From: HyVt-443 sp964544655
GTDB lineage: Bacteria; Pseudomonadota; Gammaproteobacteria; Chromatiales; Chromatiaceae
Assembly: GCA_964544655.1 (NCBI GenBank)
Contig: CAZJCM010000007.1
Location: 1-64,000 of the forward strand
DNA: 64,000 bases
Reading direction: 5' to 3'
Made by a program: the position numbers and the translations under genes. Shown here in pieces: positions 16,504 through 24,793 of this stretch (within the stretch, counting starts at the first letter, position 1; each line of letters begins with the position of its first letter). A model generated the notes under the pieces. The model worked only from the letters and a program-made list of their open reading frames with translations. It made no database searches and had not been told where the DNA came from.

Positions 16504-17940
16504 GTCGATGATGCTGGCGATGGGTTCCACCGGGTAGCGCAGCGGGTACATATCATCAGCGATCTGTGTCATCACCCCCACCCAGTGGCGGTCACTGGCA
16601 TATGCGATGTAGTGGTTGTCGATCTCGCCCACCCGTTCCCACAGGGTGTCATCGTTGGACATCGGCGTATGGCCAACGATCAATGGTGTGTCTGGCGCCA
16701 GGTCCAGCTGCTTTCTGAAGCGTTTTATATCGCCTTTGGTGTAGCCGGAGGGGCGGCCCGGCCGCATCATCCGGTTGTTGTTCAGCTCCTTTGCCAGTTG
16801 CGGGTTGTCACGGATGTTGATGATCATCTCCCTGCTGGCGGGGGAGACGGGGGGCGCGGCGTGGCAGGCGACGAAGTGATGGGAGCAGGCGACATAGGGT
16901 AGCAGGTCGTAGAACCGGGCCATCTCCTTGTGGTAGGCCTTGCCACGGACCTTGTTCAATGTTTTCTTCCACAGCAGCCCCTGGGGGATGCCGCCTTTGG
17001 CAATCTCTTCGGAAAAACTGTCATGGTTGCCGCGGAGATAGAACAGTTGCCGTGGGAAACGGCGTTTCAGGCGGAAGATCAGGTCCATGATCAGCAGGGA
17101 GTTCTCCATTTCGTCGTACTGCCCTTCCTCTTCGTTGTGCACCGCGTCACCAAGGATCACCAGGCAGGCCCGCTCCTCTTCCATGGCCTCGAGAAAACTG
17201 TTCTGGCTGAGGATGGTCAGGAGGTTGTCAGGTTTGGCATGCAGGTCACCGATGATGAAGCTCTTCATCTTGCGCGGAATGGTGACCAGGCCGCCCGGGC
17301 GGCCTGCCCGGTCCCGGGGTCGATATGCTTCATCCTCCATGATGTCATTGACTTCACGAATCAGCGCCAGGGCATCCTTTTCTCCCAGGAGTTGGATCGG
17401 GCCGCCATAGATCTGCCGCAGGCGCTGCAGTTTCTTCATGCGCCAGTGGACGATGCGGTTTACCTTCTTGTCCTTCAACAGCGGCGCAATGCAGGATCTG
17501 GGATTGGAGACATGGCTCTTGAACACCAACCCACCCTGGTCATTGGTGATGCTGAGCTTGCGTGCCGGCAGATCCTTCGGCAGGTTGAGAAACAGCCGCT
17601 GTTCAGGGTCGGTGCTGCCGAGGGTGATGCGGTCGCCATCGCTGAGGCGGTAGAAGCCGCTGATGCGGGAAAAGTAGCTGTCCGGGTCGAACAGGATGTA
17701 GCTGGTGGTATCCGCTTGGGCCTTTTCACTGAGGGGGCGTTCCGGGTAGAGGTGGAGTGCCTTTCCGTCCGGATGGAGATTGATTTGAAACGGGTATTCC
17801 TCGAGATGGATGCGAACCTTCTTGTCGGGCAGGCGGTATGCTGCTTTCACATCCACCTCTTCGCACTGAGCGAGGCCCGAGAAGCTGGTCTTCAGCATCT
17901 TCAGCAAGGTCTTCTTGGCTTTGCCACTGGTTTTTGCCAT
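16489..17940 (-). CDS. PPP-like metallophosphoesterase with N-terminal FHA-like region
   Basis: The C-terminal part (about 226-440) of this 483-residue protein is a calcineurin-like phosphoesterase. In order it has GDLHAKPDNL at 231, GDAVHNEE, RGNHDSF, CHAAP and VGHTPMSND, covering the metal ligands of Ser/Thr phosphatase-like enzymes. Residues about 98-152 (DRITLGS, ARKLSITNDQGGLVF, SHVSN) resemble a forkhead-associated domain, which would bind phosphothreonine, but this is a weak match by eye. The gene abuts the P-loop ATPase gene upstream with no spacer, so they form an operon. Substrate unknown; protein dephosphorylation is the simplest idea. Confidence 0.78.
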   Translation of the reverse strand: MAKTSGKAKKTLLKMLKTSFSGLAQCEEVDVKAAYRLPDKKVRIHLEEYPFQINLHPDGKALHLYPERPLSEKAQADTTSYILFDPDSYFSRISGFYRLSDGDRITLGSTDPEQRLFLNLPKDLPARKLSITNDQGGLVFKSHVSNPRSCIAPLLKDKKVNRIVHWRMKKLQRLRQIYGGPIQLLGEKDALALIREVNDIMEDEAYRPRDRAGRPGGLVTIPRKMKSFIIGDLHAKPDNLLTILSQNSFLEAMEEERACLVILGDAVHNEEEGQYDEMENSLLIMDLIFRLKRRFPRQLFYLRGNHDSFSEEIAKGGIPQGLLWKKTLNKVRGKAYHKEMARFYDLLPYVACSHHFVACHAAPPVSPASREMIINIRDNPQLAKELNNNRMMRPGRPSGYTKGDIKRFRKQLDLAPDTPLIVGHTPMSNDDTLWERVGEIDNHYIAYASDRHWVGVMTQIADDMYPLRYPVEPIASIIDSLAD

Positions 17941-18570
17941 CTATTTCTCCACGCCTACGATACGCAATGGCTTTTCTTTCGTGCCTTCCCGGATGTATAC
18001 CCTGAGACCCTGTTGCTGCAGATAGGCGGCTGCCATCTGGTAAATCGTTATCTGGTTTCTCACCTGCTCCAGGCTGATCTGCTCATCCACCTGGTGAGTG
18101 CCCTTTCGTGCGCGTTCGCTGCGTTGGCTGAACAGCGTCTCCGCGGGTGGAATAAGAAACTCGAAGACATATCTGGCACGCCAGTTGACGGAGAAGAAAA
18201 AGCGTTTTTCCGGGGGGATCCTGATCCGTTCCAGGTCCAGTTCCGGCGGTGTGAGGGATTTGGTCCACTCCTCGTCGAATACCGCCAGGGCATCTTTGTA
18301 GTTTTTGCAGGGAAAGCCGAGGTGGATCTCCCGTGGCCGCAGGGCGAGGGCCTGGGCAGCCCACCATCGGTTCAGAGAGAGGTCCACGTAACCCTCTTCA
18401 GACCAGCCGTTGAGCTTGCGGATCAGGGTGCTCTTGCCGGCCCCCGGGGGTCCGGTTACCAGCAGTTGCCGGAAGGTGATATCCGCTGGGAACGGGACGC
18501 CCTTGATCGACTGCAGTGCCTCGATGGGCGTTGTCAGCAGATGAAACGGGGCATGTTCAGAACTGGCCAT
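17941..18570 (-). CDS. P-loop ATPase/kinase-like protein paired with the phosphoesterase
   Basis: This 209-residue protein has a Walker A motif VTGPPGAGKSTLIRKL at about 36-51 and an acidic stretch YVDLSLNRWW after it, as in small kinases of the AAA_33/zeta-toxin-like group. The rest is not assignable by eye. The frame begins at 18612, but the ATG at 18570 fits the start of similarity better. It is transcribed just ahead of the metallophosphoesterase gene. A kinase beside a phosphatase recalls polynucleotide end-repair proteins (Pnkp) and reversible protein phosphorylation pairs; the sequence does not decide between them. Confidence 0.65.
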   Translation of the reverse strand: MASSEHAPFHLLTTPIEALQSIKGVPFPADITFRQLLVTGPPGAGKSTLIRKLNGWSEEGYVDLSLNRWWAAQALALRPREIHLGFPCKNYKDALAVFDEEWTKSLTPPELDLERIRIPPEKRFFFSVNWRARYVFEFLIPPAETLFSQRSERARKGTHQVDEQISLEQVRNQITIYQMAAAYLQQQGLRVYIREGTKEKPLRIVGVEK

Positions 18571-18589
18571 GGGGCGATGATAGCATTGC

Positions 18590-18623
18590 CTGAAAACAAA
18601 ACACCCCCTCATCCGAGGGGGTG
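18590..18623 (-). terminator. Rho-independent terminator of the phoU-like/pit operon
   Basis: The stem CACCCCCTC/GAGGGGGTG at 18602-18623 has a four-base ATCC loop. On the minus strand it is followed by TTTTGTTTT (plus-strand AAAACAAAA just left). It sits 12 bases after the pit stop codon and separates pit from the ATPase-phosphatase pair. Confidence 0.88.
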
Positions 18624-18634
18624 CGTGGCCTGGA

Positions 18635-19900
18635 TCAGCTGAAGATACCTTTGAGCAGGAAGAAGAAGAGGGCGGCCAGGATGGCGCCGGCGGGCAGGGT
18701 GACGATCCAGGAGATGACGATGTTCCCGATCACCCGCATGTCCAGGGCGCCGACGCCACGAGCCAGGCCGACGCCCATGACACAGCCAACGGCGATCTGG
18801 GTGGTGGAGACCGGCAGGCCGGTCTTGGAGGCCAGCACCACGGTGGTGGCCGCCGCCAGGGTTGCGCAGTAGCCCCGGGTCGGGGTCAACTCGGTGATCT
18901 TGGTGCCGATGGTCTGCATCACCTTGTAACCCATGGTGGAGAGACCGACCACGATGCCGAAACCGCCAAGGGCCAGGATCCAGATCGGCATGCCTGCCTT
19001 TTGCGCCACCTCACCACCGCTTTCGATGATGGAGACCACGGCCGCCAGCGGGCCGATGCCGTTGGCTACATCGTTGGAGCCATGTGCGAAGGCCATCGCG
19101 GCAGCGGTAAAGATCATCAGGGGCGTGAACACCTTCTCCACGCTGGCATAGTGATACTCGCGATCTGCCTCTTCATCCACCTGTACCCGATTGATCAGTA
19201 ACTTGCCGATGATGGCGACGATGATGCCCACCAGTGTGGCGTAGATGAAGCTCTCGTTGCCGGTTAATTCCAGATTCAGGTGCTTCAGCCCCTTGAACAG
19301 CGTCACCAGAGAGACGATCCAGCCGACCAGGAAGACATAGACCGGGCCCCATTTCTTGGCGTTGGCGAATGGTTGCTCGGTGTTGATGATGAACTTGCGG
19401 ATGCTCATCATCAGCAGCAGGGCGATGGCGCCGCCAATCAGAGGGGAGATGATCCAACTGGCGACGATGGAGCCGATCTTGCCCCAGTTCACCGCATCTA
19501 TGCCGATTCCGGCAACGGCGAAGCCGACGATGGCGCCAACGATGCTGTGGGTGGTGGATACCGGCCAGCCGCGGGTGGAGGCGATCATCAGCCAGATGGC
19601 GGCGGCCAGCAGTGATGCGAGCATGCCGTAGACCAGCAGTTCGGGGGTGCCTGCGATGCTGCTTGGATCGATGATCCCCTTGCGGATGGTCTTGGTTACC
19701 GTGCCGCCGGCGATAAAGGCGCCGGCGAATTCGAAGATGGCGGCGATGATGATGGCCTGCTTGACGGTGATGGCGCCAGAGCCGACGGAGGTGCCCATGG
19801 CGTTGGCCACATCGTTGGCGCCGATTCCCCAGGTCATATAGAGGCCGAAGATGATGGCCATGACCATGAAGACGAAACCCCATTCAGAAATGATGTCCAT
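18635..19900 (-). CDS. pit: Low-affinity inorganic phosphate transporter, Pit family
   Basis: This 421-residue multi-pass inner-membrane permease carries the paired Pit/PiT signatures GANDVANAMGTSVGSGAI near the N terminus and GSNDVANGIGPLAAV in the second half. Each is followed by a GxPVSTTxxxVG motif (WPVSTTHSIVGAIVG and LPVSTTQIAVGCVMG). The family carries metal-phosphate with protons or phosphate with sodium. AGGAGT lies four bases before the ATG. The upstream gene in the same operon encodes a DUF47 PhoU-like protein, a common companion that regulates Pit transport. Confidence 0.93.
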   Translation of the reverse strand: MDIISEWGFVFMVMAIIFGLYMTWGIGANDVANAMGTSVGSGAITVKQAIIIAAIFEFAGAFIAGGTVTKTIRKGIIDPSSIAGTPELLVYGMLASLLAAAIWLMIASTRGWPVSTTHSIVGAIVGFAVAGIGIDAVNWGKIGSIVASWIISPLIGGAIALLLMMSIRKFIINTEQPFANAKKWGPVYVFLVGWIVSLVTLFKGLKHLNLELTGNESFIYATLVGIIVAIIGKLLINRVQVDEEADREYHYASVEKVFTPLMIFTAAAMAFAHGSNDVANGIGPLAAVVSIIESGGEVAQKAGMPIWILALGGFGIVVGLSTMGYKVMQTIGTKITELTPTRGYCATLAAATTVVLASKTGLPVSTTQIAVGCVMGVGLARGVGALDMRVIGNIVISWIVTLPAGAILAALFFFLLKGIFS

Positions 19901-20000
19901 TTTGGACTCCTTGGATCTTGATTCTTATGCCGGTCATGCCCTGTCGGGGGATGTCATGACCGGTTGGTTGAAAGAGTTGTATGACTTGATCAGAGGCGCT

Positions 20001-20681
20001 CTAACGGGCGATCAGCAGGCGCATGCGATCTCCCACCTTTTCGGCATAATCCGCCAGGTCACCGATCCACTGAATCATCTGATACCAGAACATAACGGAG
20101 ACCGGCTTCATCTCGTCCTCCTGGGAGAACAGGATGCGGGCCAGGTCCATGCCCATTTCGTCCGTTTCATCTTCGATCTCGCTCAGGCGGGAGACCATTT
20201 CATCAACCTTGTTCGCTTCAAGCCCGCGAAAGCCCGTCTCGATCAGTTCGTCCAACTCCTCGATGATGGTGGCAGCATGGTTGCAGGTGTCGACGCAGCG
20301 CTGTACCAGGGCGACCAAAGGTTCTTCCATGATCTTGGGTACCGACATGTCCCGTTCGGTCATCAGTCCGGCGATATCCTGGGCGGTGTCTGCGATGTAG
20401 TCCTGCATGTCCAGCAGTTCCAGCAGGTCGCGCCGGTCCACCGGCATGAACAGGCTCTTGGGCAGGTGGGCGCGCAGGTCGTTTTCCAGGTCGTCCGCCT
20501 CCTGCTCCTTGGCGAAGATCAGCTCTTTTTGCCTGATCAGCGCCTCCTGGTCGCCAGCGATCAGTGCATTGAACAGTGCAGGTACCTCGGCGACGCACTC
20601 CTTTACGATACGCATGTGGGCCTGGAGCGGCTTGAATGGCGAGCTTCCCAGCAGGGAAGCAATGGGGTTGGTGGTTCGCAT
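20001..20681 (-). CDS. DUF47/TIGR00153-type PhoU-like regulator of Pit
   Basis: This all-helical protein of 226 residues starts MRTTNPIASLLGSSPFKPLQ, typical of the TIGR00153 family. It contains the PhoU-like metal-cluster helices EQEADDLENDLRAHLP and EIEDETDEMGMDLARILF. Members sit next to pit genes and are thought to modulate phosphate transport. The frame is open to 20789, but the ATG at 20681 has GGAG seven bases upstream and matches the family start. It is followed by pit after 100 bases. Confidence 0.9.
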   Translation of the reverse strand: MRTTNPIASLLGSSPFKPLQAHMRIVKECVAEVPALFNALIAGDQEALIRQKELIFAKEQEADDLENDLRAHLPKSLFMPVDRRDLLELLDMQDYIADTAQDIAGLMTERDMSVPKIMEEPLVALVQRCVDTCNHAATIIEELDELIETGFRGLEANKVDEMVSRLSEIEDETDEMGMDLARILFSQEDEMKPVSVMFWYQMIQWIGDLADYAEKVGDRMRLLIAR

Positions 20682-21166
20682 GAGGTTCTCCGGTCGTAAA
20701 TTGATACGTGTTTTCAAAAAACCCGGTTGGGGCGGGAACATTAACAACCAGTCGGCAAATGGGGAAGTGGCTATGATACAGCCCCTCACCGGTTTTCATC
20801 GAATCGGTGTGTGGACCCATGGCGCCCTTGTCCATCTTTGCCGCAGAAAAATGCCCCCTGCAAGCAAGACCACACGGTGGTTGAAACCACTCTTTTGGCT
20901 CACTTGGCGCTGCTTGTCGATGGTGAACTAATATTGGAAATACTATCGGTGAAGCAGCCTTTGTTTACCTTGATCCGCGTCATTTAAACTAAAAGATATT
21001 GTTTTAAAAACATTACTTTATAAAGTCTTCTTGTTACAGTTCGATGCGCGTTTTATAAGCCTGATGAAGGGGCGTCGAAGATCGCTGCTCAAGTCCTGTA
21101 CTGGCTGGCGGCGTGGTTTGCCGCTGCTGCATGGGATTCGATACTGATCTTGAGGTAGATGCCTGC
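20682..21166. other. Divergent intergenic region between the pit operon and the second Na/Pi symporter
   Basis: No protein gene is supported in these 485 bases; the open frames here are antisense extensions. The segment 20930-21060 is clearly AT-rich compared with its surroundings and holds a sigma-70-like promoter for the symporter. On the minus strand CTGTATCAT at about 20773-20781 is a lone PhoB-like half-site without a second half 11 bases away. Confidence 0.5.
21031..21059 (+). promoter_or_regulatory. Sigma-70-like promoter of the second Na/Pi symporter
   Basis: TTGTTA at 21031-21036 and TATAAG at 21054-21059 are spaced by 17 bases, close to the TTGACA-N17-TATAAT consensus. The AT-rich DNA just upstream would suit an UP element. 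The leader before the ATG at 21167 would be about 100 bases. Confidence 0.5.
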
Positions 21167-22981
21167 ATGCTAAGAAAAATATTCCTGCCAACCATACTGG
21201 CCATACTTACCTACGGTTTCTGGATCAGCCCGAATTTCAAGGAGATTTCTGCCGGTGTTGCCATATTCCTTTTTGGCATGTTGTCGCTTGAGGAGGGATT
21301 CAAGGCGTTTACTGGCGGGCTGCTGGAGCGTCTGCTGCGCAAGACCACCGACAACCTCTGGAAGAGTTTGAGTTTCGGCATCGTCAGCACCACGCTGATG
21401 CAGTCGAGTTCCCTGGTTTCGGTGATCACCATCTCCTTCCTGAGCGCAGGGCTGATCACCCTGGCAGCCGGTATCGGCATCATCTTCGGGGCCAATCTGG
21501 GTACCACCACGGGGGCCTGGTTGATCGCCGGCTTCGGCATGAAGGTGAAGATATCCGCCTATGCCATGCCTATGCTGGTGTTCGGTGTCATTCTGGTGTT
21601 CCAGAAATCAAGGAGCCTGAAGGGGGTCGGCTATATCCTGGCCGGACTCGGATTCCTGTTTCTTGGGATCCATTACATGAAGGAAGGATTCGAGGCGTTT
21701 CGCGACACCATCGATCTCACCGCTTTCGCCGTCGGCGGGTACAAGGGGATCGTTATCTTCACCCTGCTCGGTGTTGCCGCCACGGTCATCATGCAGTCCA
21801 GTCATGCCACCCTGGTGATCATTATCACCGCACTGGCGGCGCAGCAGATCACCTATGAGAACGGCTTGGCATTGGCCATTGGCGCCAACATAGGGACCAC
21901 TATCACCGCCATCCTGGGGGCGCTCAGCTCCAATGCACAGGGTAAGCGACTGGCTGGTGCGCACCTGATCTTCAATGTGGTGACGGCGATCATCGCCATC
22001 GCCCTGATCCACCAGATCAAGGCGGCAGTGGATGTGATCGCGGGCGGACTGGGTATTGCCGCAGATGACTGGACGCTGAAGCTGGCGGTGTTTCACACCA
22101 TCTTCAACACCATTGGTATCGTCGTGATGATGCCCTTTATTCAGCTGCTGGTGCGTTTGCTGGAACATCTGATGCCTGATCGTGTGGTATCACGGGCAAC
22201 TCCGAAATATCTGCATGAATCCGCCATCGAGCTGCCGGATACTGCGATCGAGGCGGTGCGCAAGGAGATCCTGCACCTCTATGACAATGCGTTTGAGATC
22301 ATTGCCCATGGGCTCAGCCTGCACCGGCATGACATTTTGTCGGAACGGGATCTGGATGAGGTGGTGCAGGAGAACAGCAAGGTCATGCCGATCGACATCG
22401 ATGAGCAGTACAACCTGAATGTAAAGGGACTGTACAGTGATATAGTGGATTTCATCAGCCGCGCCCAGACGCGAATGACGCCGGAGCAGGCGGATGAGCT
22501 GTTTCGTCTGCGTGCCGCGGGCAGGGATATCGTCGAAGCGATCAAAGACACCAAACATATGCATAAAAACCTGGTGCAATACATCGCTTCCGACAATCCG
22601 CACATCCGGGATGAATACAACAAGATCCGGCTGCAGTTGGCCTCGGTGCTACGGCGTTTGGCCGAGGCGCGGGAGAATGAGGATGATCCCACGGCAGTGC
22701 TCTCCCTGGACAGCCTCAAGCTGGAGATGGAGGAGAACGACTCTACCGCCAACGGGGTGTTGGAGGCCCTGATCCGTGAAGACCGGATCACGCCGCAGAT
22801 GGCCACTTCGTTGATGAATGATTCAGCCTATGCCTATGACGTGAGCAAGAACCTGGTGCAGATGGGTGAGGTGCTGTTCGCCAGCGGCAATTTGGAGCAG
22901 AAAGCGGCCGAGCGCAGCATCGCGTTGGATGCCGATGAGTTTGATGAAGTGATGGCAGTCGACAATAAAGGCGGCGAATAG
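21167..22981 (+). CDS. Na+/phosphate symporter with C-terminal PhoU-like domain (second copy)
   Basis: This 604-residue inner-membrane protein is of the same family as the product at 14332. The repeats carry TLMQSSSLVSVITISFLSAG with GANLGTTTG, and VIMQSSHATLVIIITAL with GANIGTTIT. The second QSSS motif has changed to QSSH, which may alter ion or phosphate binding. The C-terminal 230 residues are cytoplasmic and helical (LHLYDNAFEIIAHGLSLH, ISRAQTRMTPEQADELFRLR). The ATG at 21167 was chosen over 21113 because the first membrane helix follows directly and GAGG lies upstream. A small coiled-coil gene starts immediately after its stop codon. Confidence 0.88.
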   Translation: MLRKIFLPTILAILTYGFWISPNFKEISAGVAIFLFGMLSLEEGFKAFTGGLLERLLRKTTDNLWKSLSFGIVSTTLMQSSSLVSVITISFLSAGLITLAAGIGIIFGANLGTTTGAWLIAGFGMKVKISAYAMPMLVFGVILVFQKSRSLKGVGYILAGLGFLFLGIHYMKEGFEAFRDTIDLTAFAVGGYKGIVIFTLLGVAATVIMQSSHATLVIIITALAAQQITYENGLALAIGANIGTTITAILGALSSNAQGKRLAGAHLIFNVVTAIIAIALIHQIKAAVDVIAGGLGIAADDWTLKLAVFHTIFNTIGIVVMMPFIQLLVRLLEHLMPDRVVSRATPKYLHESAIELPDTAIEAVRKEILHLYDNAFEIIAHGLSLHRHDILSERDLDEVVQENSKVMPIDIDEQYNLNVKGLYSDIVDFISRAQTRMTPEQADELFRLRAAGRDIVEAIKDTKHMHKNLVQYIASDNPHIRDEYNKIRLQLASVLRRLAEARENEDDPTAVLSLDSLKLEMEENDSTANGVLEALIREDRITPQMATSLMNDSAYAYDVSKNLVQMGEVLFASGNLEQKAAERSIALDADEFDEVMAVDNKGGE

Positions 22982-23230
22982 ATGAAAACTCCAAAACTGA
23001 TCAGGAAAGCGAAGGAATATCTCAATGCCAGCAAGAGCAAGCAGCGGAAAAAGAAAAAATATATCAGGGAACTATTGAAAAAACTCAAGAAGAAGGAACG
23101 CTCTCTGAAGGAGAAATCGAAAAAGGAGAAAGACGCCAAAAAACGGCGTCAGATCAACCAGGACTTGAAGATCATCTTTGCTCAGCGCAAGAAGGGCGTC
23201 ACCATTTTGAAAGGGCTGAAAAAGTCGTAG
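22982..23230 (+). CDS. Small Lys-rich coiled-coil protein (second copy)
   Basis: This 82-residue protein is extremely basic, with repeated Lys-rich stretches (SKQRKKKKYIRELLKKLKKK) and a continuous helical pattern but no membrane segment. It is not a family I know. Its ATG directly follows the symporter stop (TAG-ATG), so translation is coupled. It parallels the 88-residue gene after the first symporter. It may bind nucleic acid, polyphosphate or the acidic PhoU-like tail; only the charge supports this. Confidence 0.65.
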   Translation: MKTPKLIRKAKEYLNASKSKQRKKKKYIRELLKKLKKKERSLKEKSKKEKDAKKRRQINQDLKIIFAQRKKGVTILKGLKKS

Positions 23231-23274
23231 CTTTTTTTCTCGGGTATATGTGCTGATTACAGGTGCATATCACA

Positions 23275-23844
23275 TCACAGGATATGAATACGGCTGTTCC
23301 ATCCGGTATGTGATCCGGAGTGGGCATCGATGAATCTTTGCACGAAGGTTGCAATCTCCTGTGGTTGGTTCAGATCAAGTCGAGGCAGATCTGTTGCACT
23401 GGAAAACAGAGGCGTATCGGTGGCAACGGCGATTATATCCGGGTCGTTGGGGTACAGTAACGGACGACCCTGGATTGGCCTGTGCAACTCGATTTTTGGG
23501 AACGATTCACGTTTGAAGCCTTCCACCAACACTAAGTCGAGGTGCGATGGGTCGAGCATGGAGAGGACTTGTGACAGCGTCGGTTCCTTTTGTCGTCCAG
23601 GGGTCTCTTTGATCCATGCCACCCGGTCCCGGGAGGCGATCAGCATCTGACACGCGCCGGCCTGGCGCAGTCGGTGACTGTCCTTGCCGGGATGGTCGAT
23701 CTCGAAGTCATGATGGGCATGTTTGATTACACCTATACGGGTTCCTTCCTGTTGCAGCAGCGGTATCAGGGCGCTGAGCAGGGTGGTCTTTCCCGTGCCG
23801 CTGAAAGCGGCGAAACCGAGCAGGGGCAGGGGGAAGCGGATCAT
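23275..23844 (-). CDS. mobB: Molybdopterin-guanine dinucleotide biosynthesis adapter MobB
   Basis: This GTP-binding protein has 189 residues. The P-loop GFAAFSGTGKTTLLSALIP lies at about 10-28, followed by the family motif VIKHAHHDFEIDHPGKDSHRLRQAGA and the VLVEGFKRESFPKIELHR block. MobB assists MobA in attaching GMP to molybdopterin. Its ATG overlaps the mobA stop by four bases (ATGA). The resulting cofactor is needed by the formate dehydrogenase encoded at 35 kb. Confidence 0.95.
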   Translation of the reverse strand: MIRFPLPLLGFAAFSGTGKTTLLSALIPLLQQEGTRIGVIKHAHHDFEIDHPGKDSHRLRQAGACQMLIASRDRVAWIKETPGRQKEPTLSQVLSMLDPSHLDLVLVEGFKRESFPKIELHRPIQGRPLLYPNDPDIIAVATDTPLFSSATDLPRLDLNQPQEIATFVQRFIDAHSGSHTGWNSRIHIL

Positions 23845-24458
23845 GCGGCGGCCCCCTTGCGCTGCAGCCGCCGGTGTTCCTCCGGCGTGTTCAGGTTGCA
23901 GAAAGCCTCCGGGCAGTGGGAGAAGTCGGCCAGTGTGGTGCGCTGTTGCGCGTACCAGTGATCGATCTTGCGTTCCCCCTGATCCAGGTAGCAGTCCAGA
24001 TCATGAGTCAGGGCGCAGGAGATCAGGGCGTGTACCGGCTGCAGTCGCTGGCCGTCATGGGCGATAGTGATGTCCGCAGCGGAATCCACCAGTGCTGCCA
24101 CCATCCGCTTTGCGTAGTCGGCCGGGAGCAGGGGGGCGTCGCAGGGCAGCATCAGCACATAAGGTGTGGTACTGGCTTTCAAGGCGGCGGCAAGGCCGGC
24201 CAGTGGTCCCTGGAAACCGGTCCGGCCATCGCTGATGACCGGATGGTCCAGGGTCCGATAGATCTCCTGGTTTCGGTTGGCGTTGATCAGCACCTGGCCC
24301 ACCTGGGGTCTCAGGATGGTCAGCACATGCGCTATCAGGGGGCGTCCGTTCAGCTGCAGCAGCCCCTTGTCCTGCCCCCCCATGCGCCGGCCCCGCCCGC
24401 CTGCCAGGATGACGGCGGTTATATCGTTGCGTGAAATGGCTCTCATCAGTGTACTCAT
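23841..24458 (-). CDS. mobA: Molybdenum cofactor guanylyltransferase MobA
   Basis: This 205-residue nucleotidyltransferase has the N-terminal motif AVILAGGRGRRMGGQDKGLL, which binds GTP, and the downstream DGRTGFQGPLAGLAAAL and LPCDAPLLPADY metal-binding elements. It makes the molybdopterin guanine dinucleotide form of the cofactor from GTP. The ATG at 24458 is used; an internal ATG at 24446 is possible, while the open frame to 24539 lacks similarity. It is the first gene of the mobA-mobB pair and divergent from the sigma-54 regulator gene. Confidence 0.93.
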   Translation of the reverse strand: MSTLMRAISRNDITAVILAGGRGRRMGGQDKGLLQLNGRPLIAHVLTILRPQVGQVLINANRNQEIYRTLDHPVISDGRTGFQGPLAGLAAALKASTTPYVLMLPCDAPLLPADYAKRMVAALVDSAADITIAHDGQRLQPVHALISCALTHDLDCYLDQGERKIDHWYAQQRTTLADFSHCPEAFCNLNTPEEHRRLQRKGAAA

Positions 24459-24793
24459 GTTCCGGGTTTGCGGTGTATCCAGGGATTGACTGCAAGAGAA
24501 ATGCCAGTGTGTCAAAGTCGGCCCGGGATTTGCTAACACGAAGGTCAGGTTCCACTGGATGACGGTGCCCGAGTCGGTTCCGGCGCCCCTGTCGTTTTCA
24601 CCAGGAGTTGCAAAGGCTGCCTCACGGGGCTAGCGTTGTGGGTAGAAATGGGCCATATCGGATGACGGGGCCACGACAAAAAGTACCAGTAGGCGCGCCG
24701 CCCCGGCGCGAATGAAAATGACCTGTTTGAGGGTCGAATAAATAACAACACCTGAACCACCGGATTCAGGTGACGGTATGACCGGAGGAGATG
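24459..24793. other. Divergent spacer between mobA and the sigma-54 regulator
   Basis: There is no gene in these 335 bases. A GC-rich hairpin (CGCGCC/GGCGCG) lies at 24694-24710 and a perfect inverted repeat at 24749-24772. I saw no clear -24/-12 or -35/-10 pair for either direction. Confidence 0.5.
24749..24772. repeat. Perfect inverted repeat upstream of the response regulator
   Basis: CACCTGAA and TTCAGGTG are separated by eight bases. The repeat ends 11 bases before the GGAGGAG ribosome site. It could be an operator or a leader hairpin for the two-component operon. Confidence 0.55.

Noticed and set aside
16930..18642. Plus-strand open frame of 570 codons
   Set aside because: It runs antisense over the phosphatase and ATPase genes and reads through the pit terminator; it shows no domain or ribosome site.
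20980..20999. Possible Pho box before the second symporter (GTCATTTAAACTAAAAG)
   Set aside because: Spacing is close to 11 bases but the second half lacks TGT; the AT-rich context makes such matches likely by chance.
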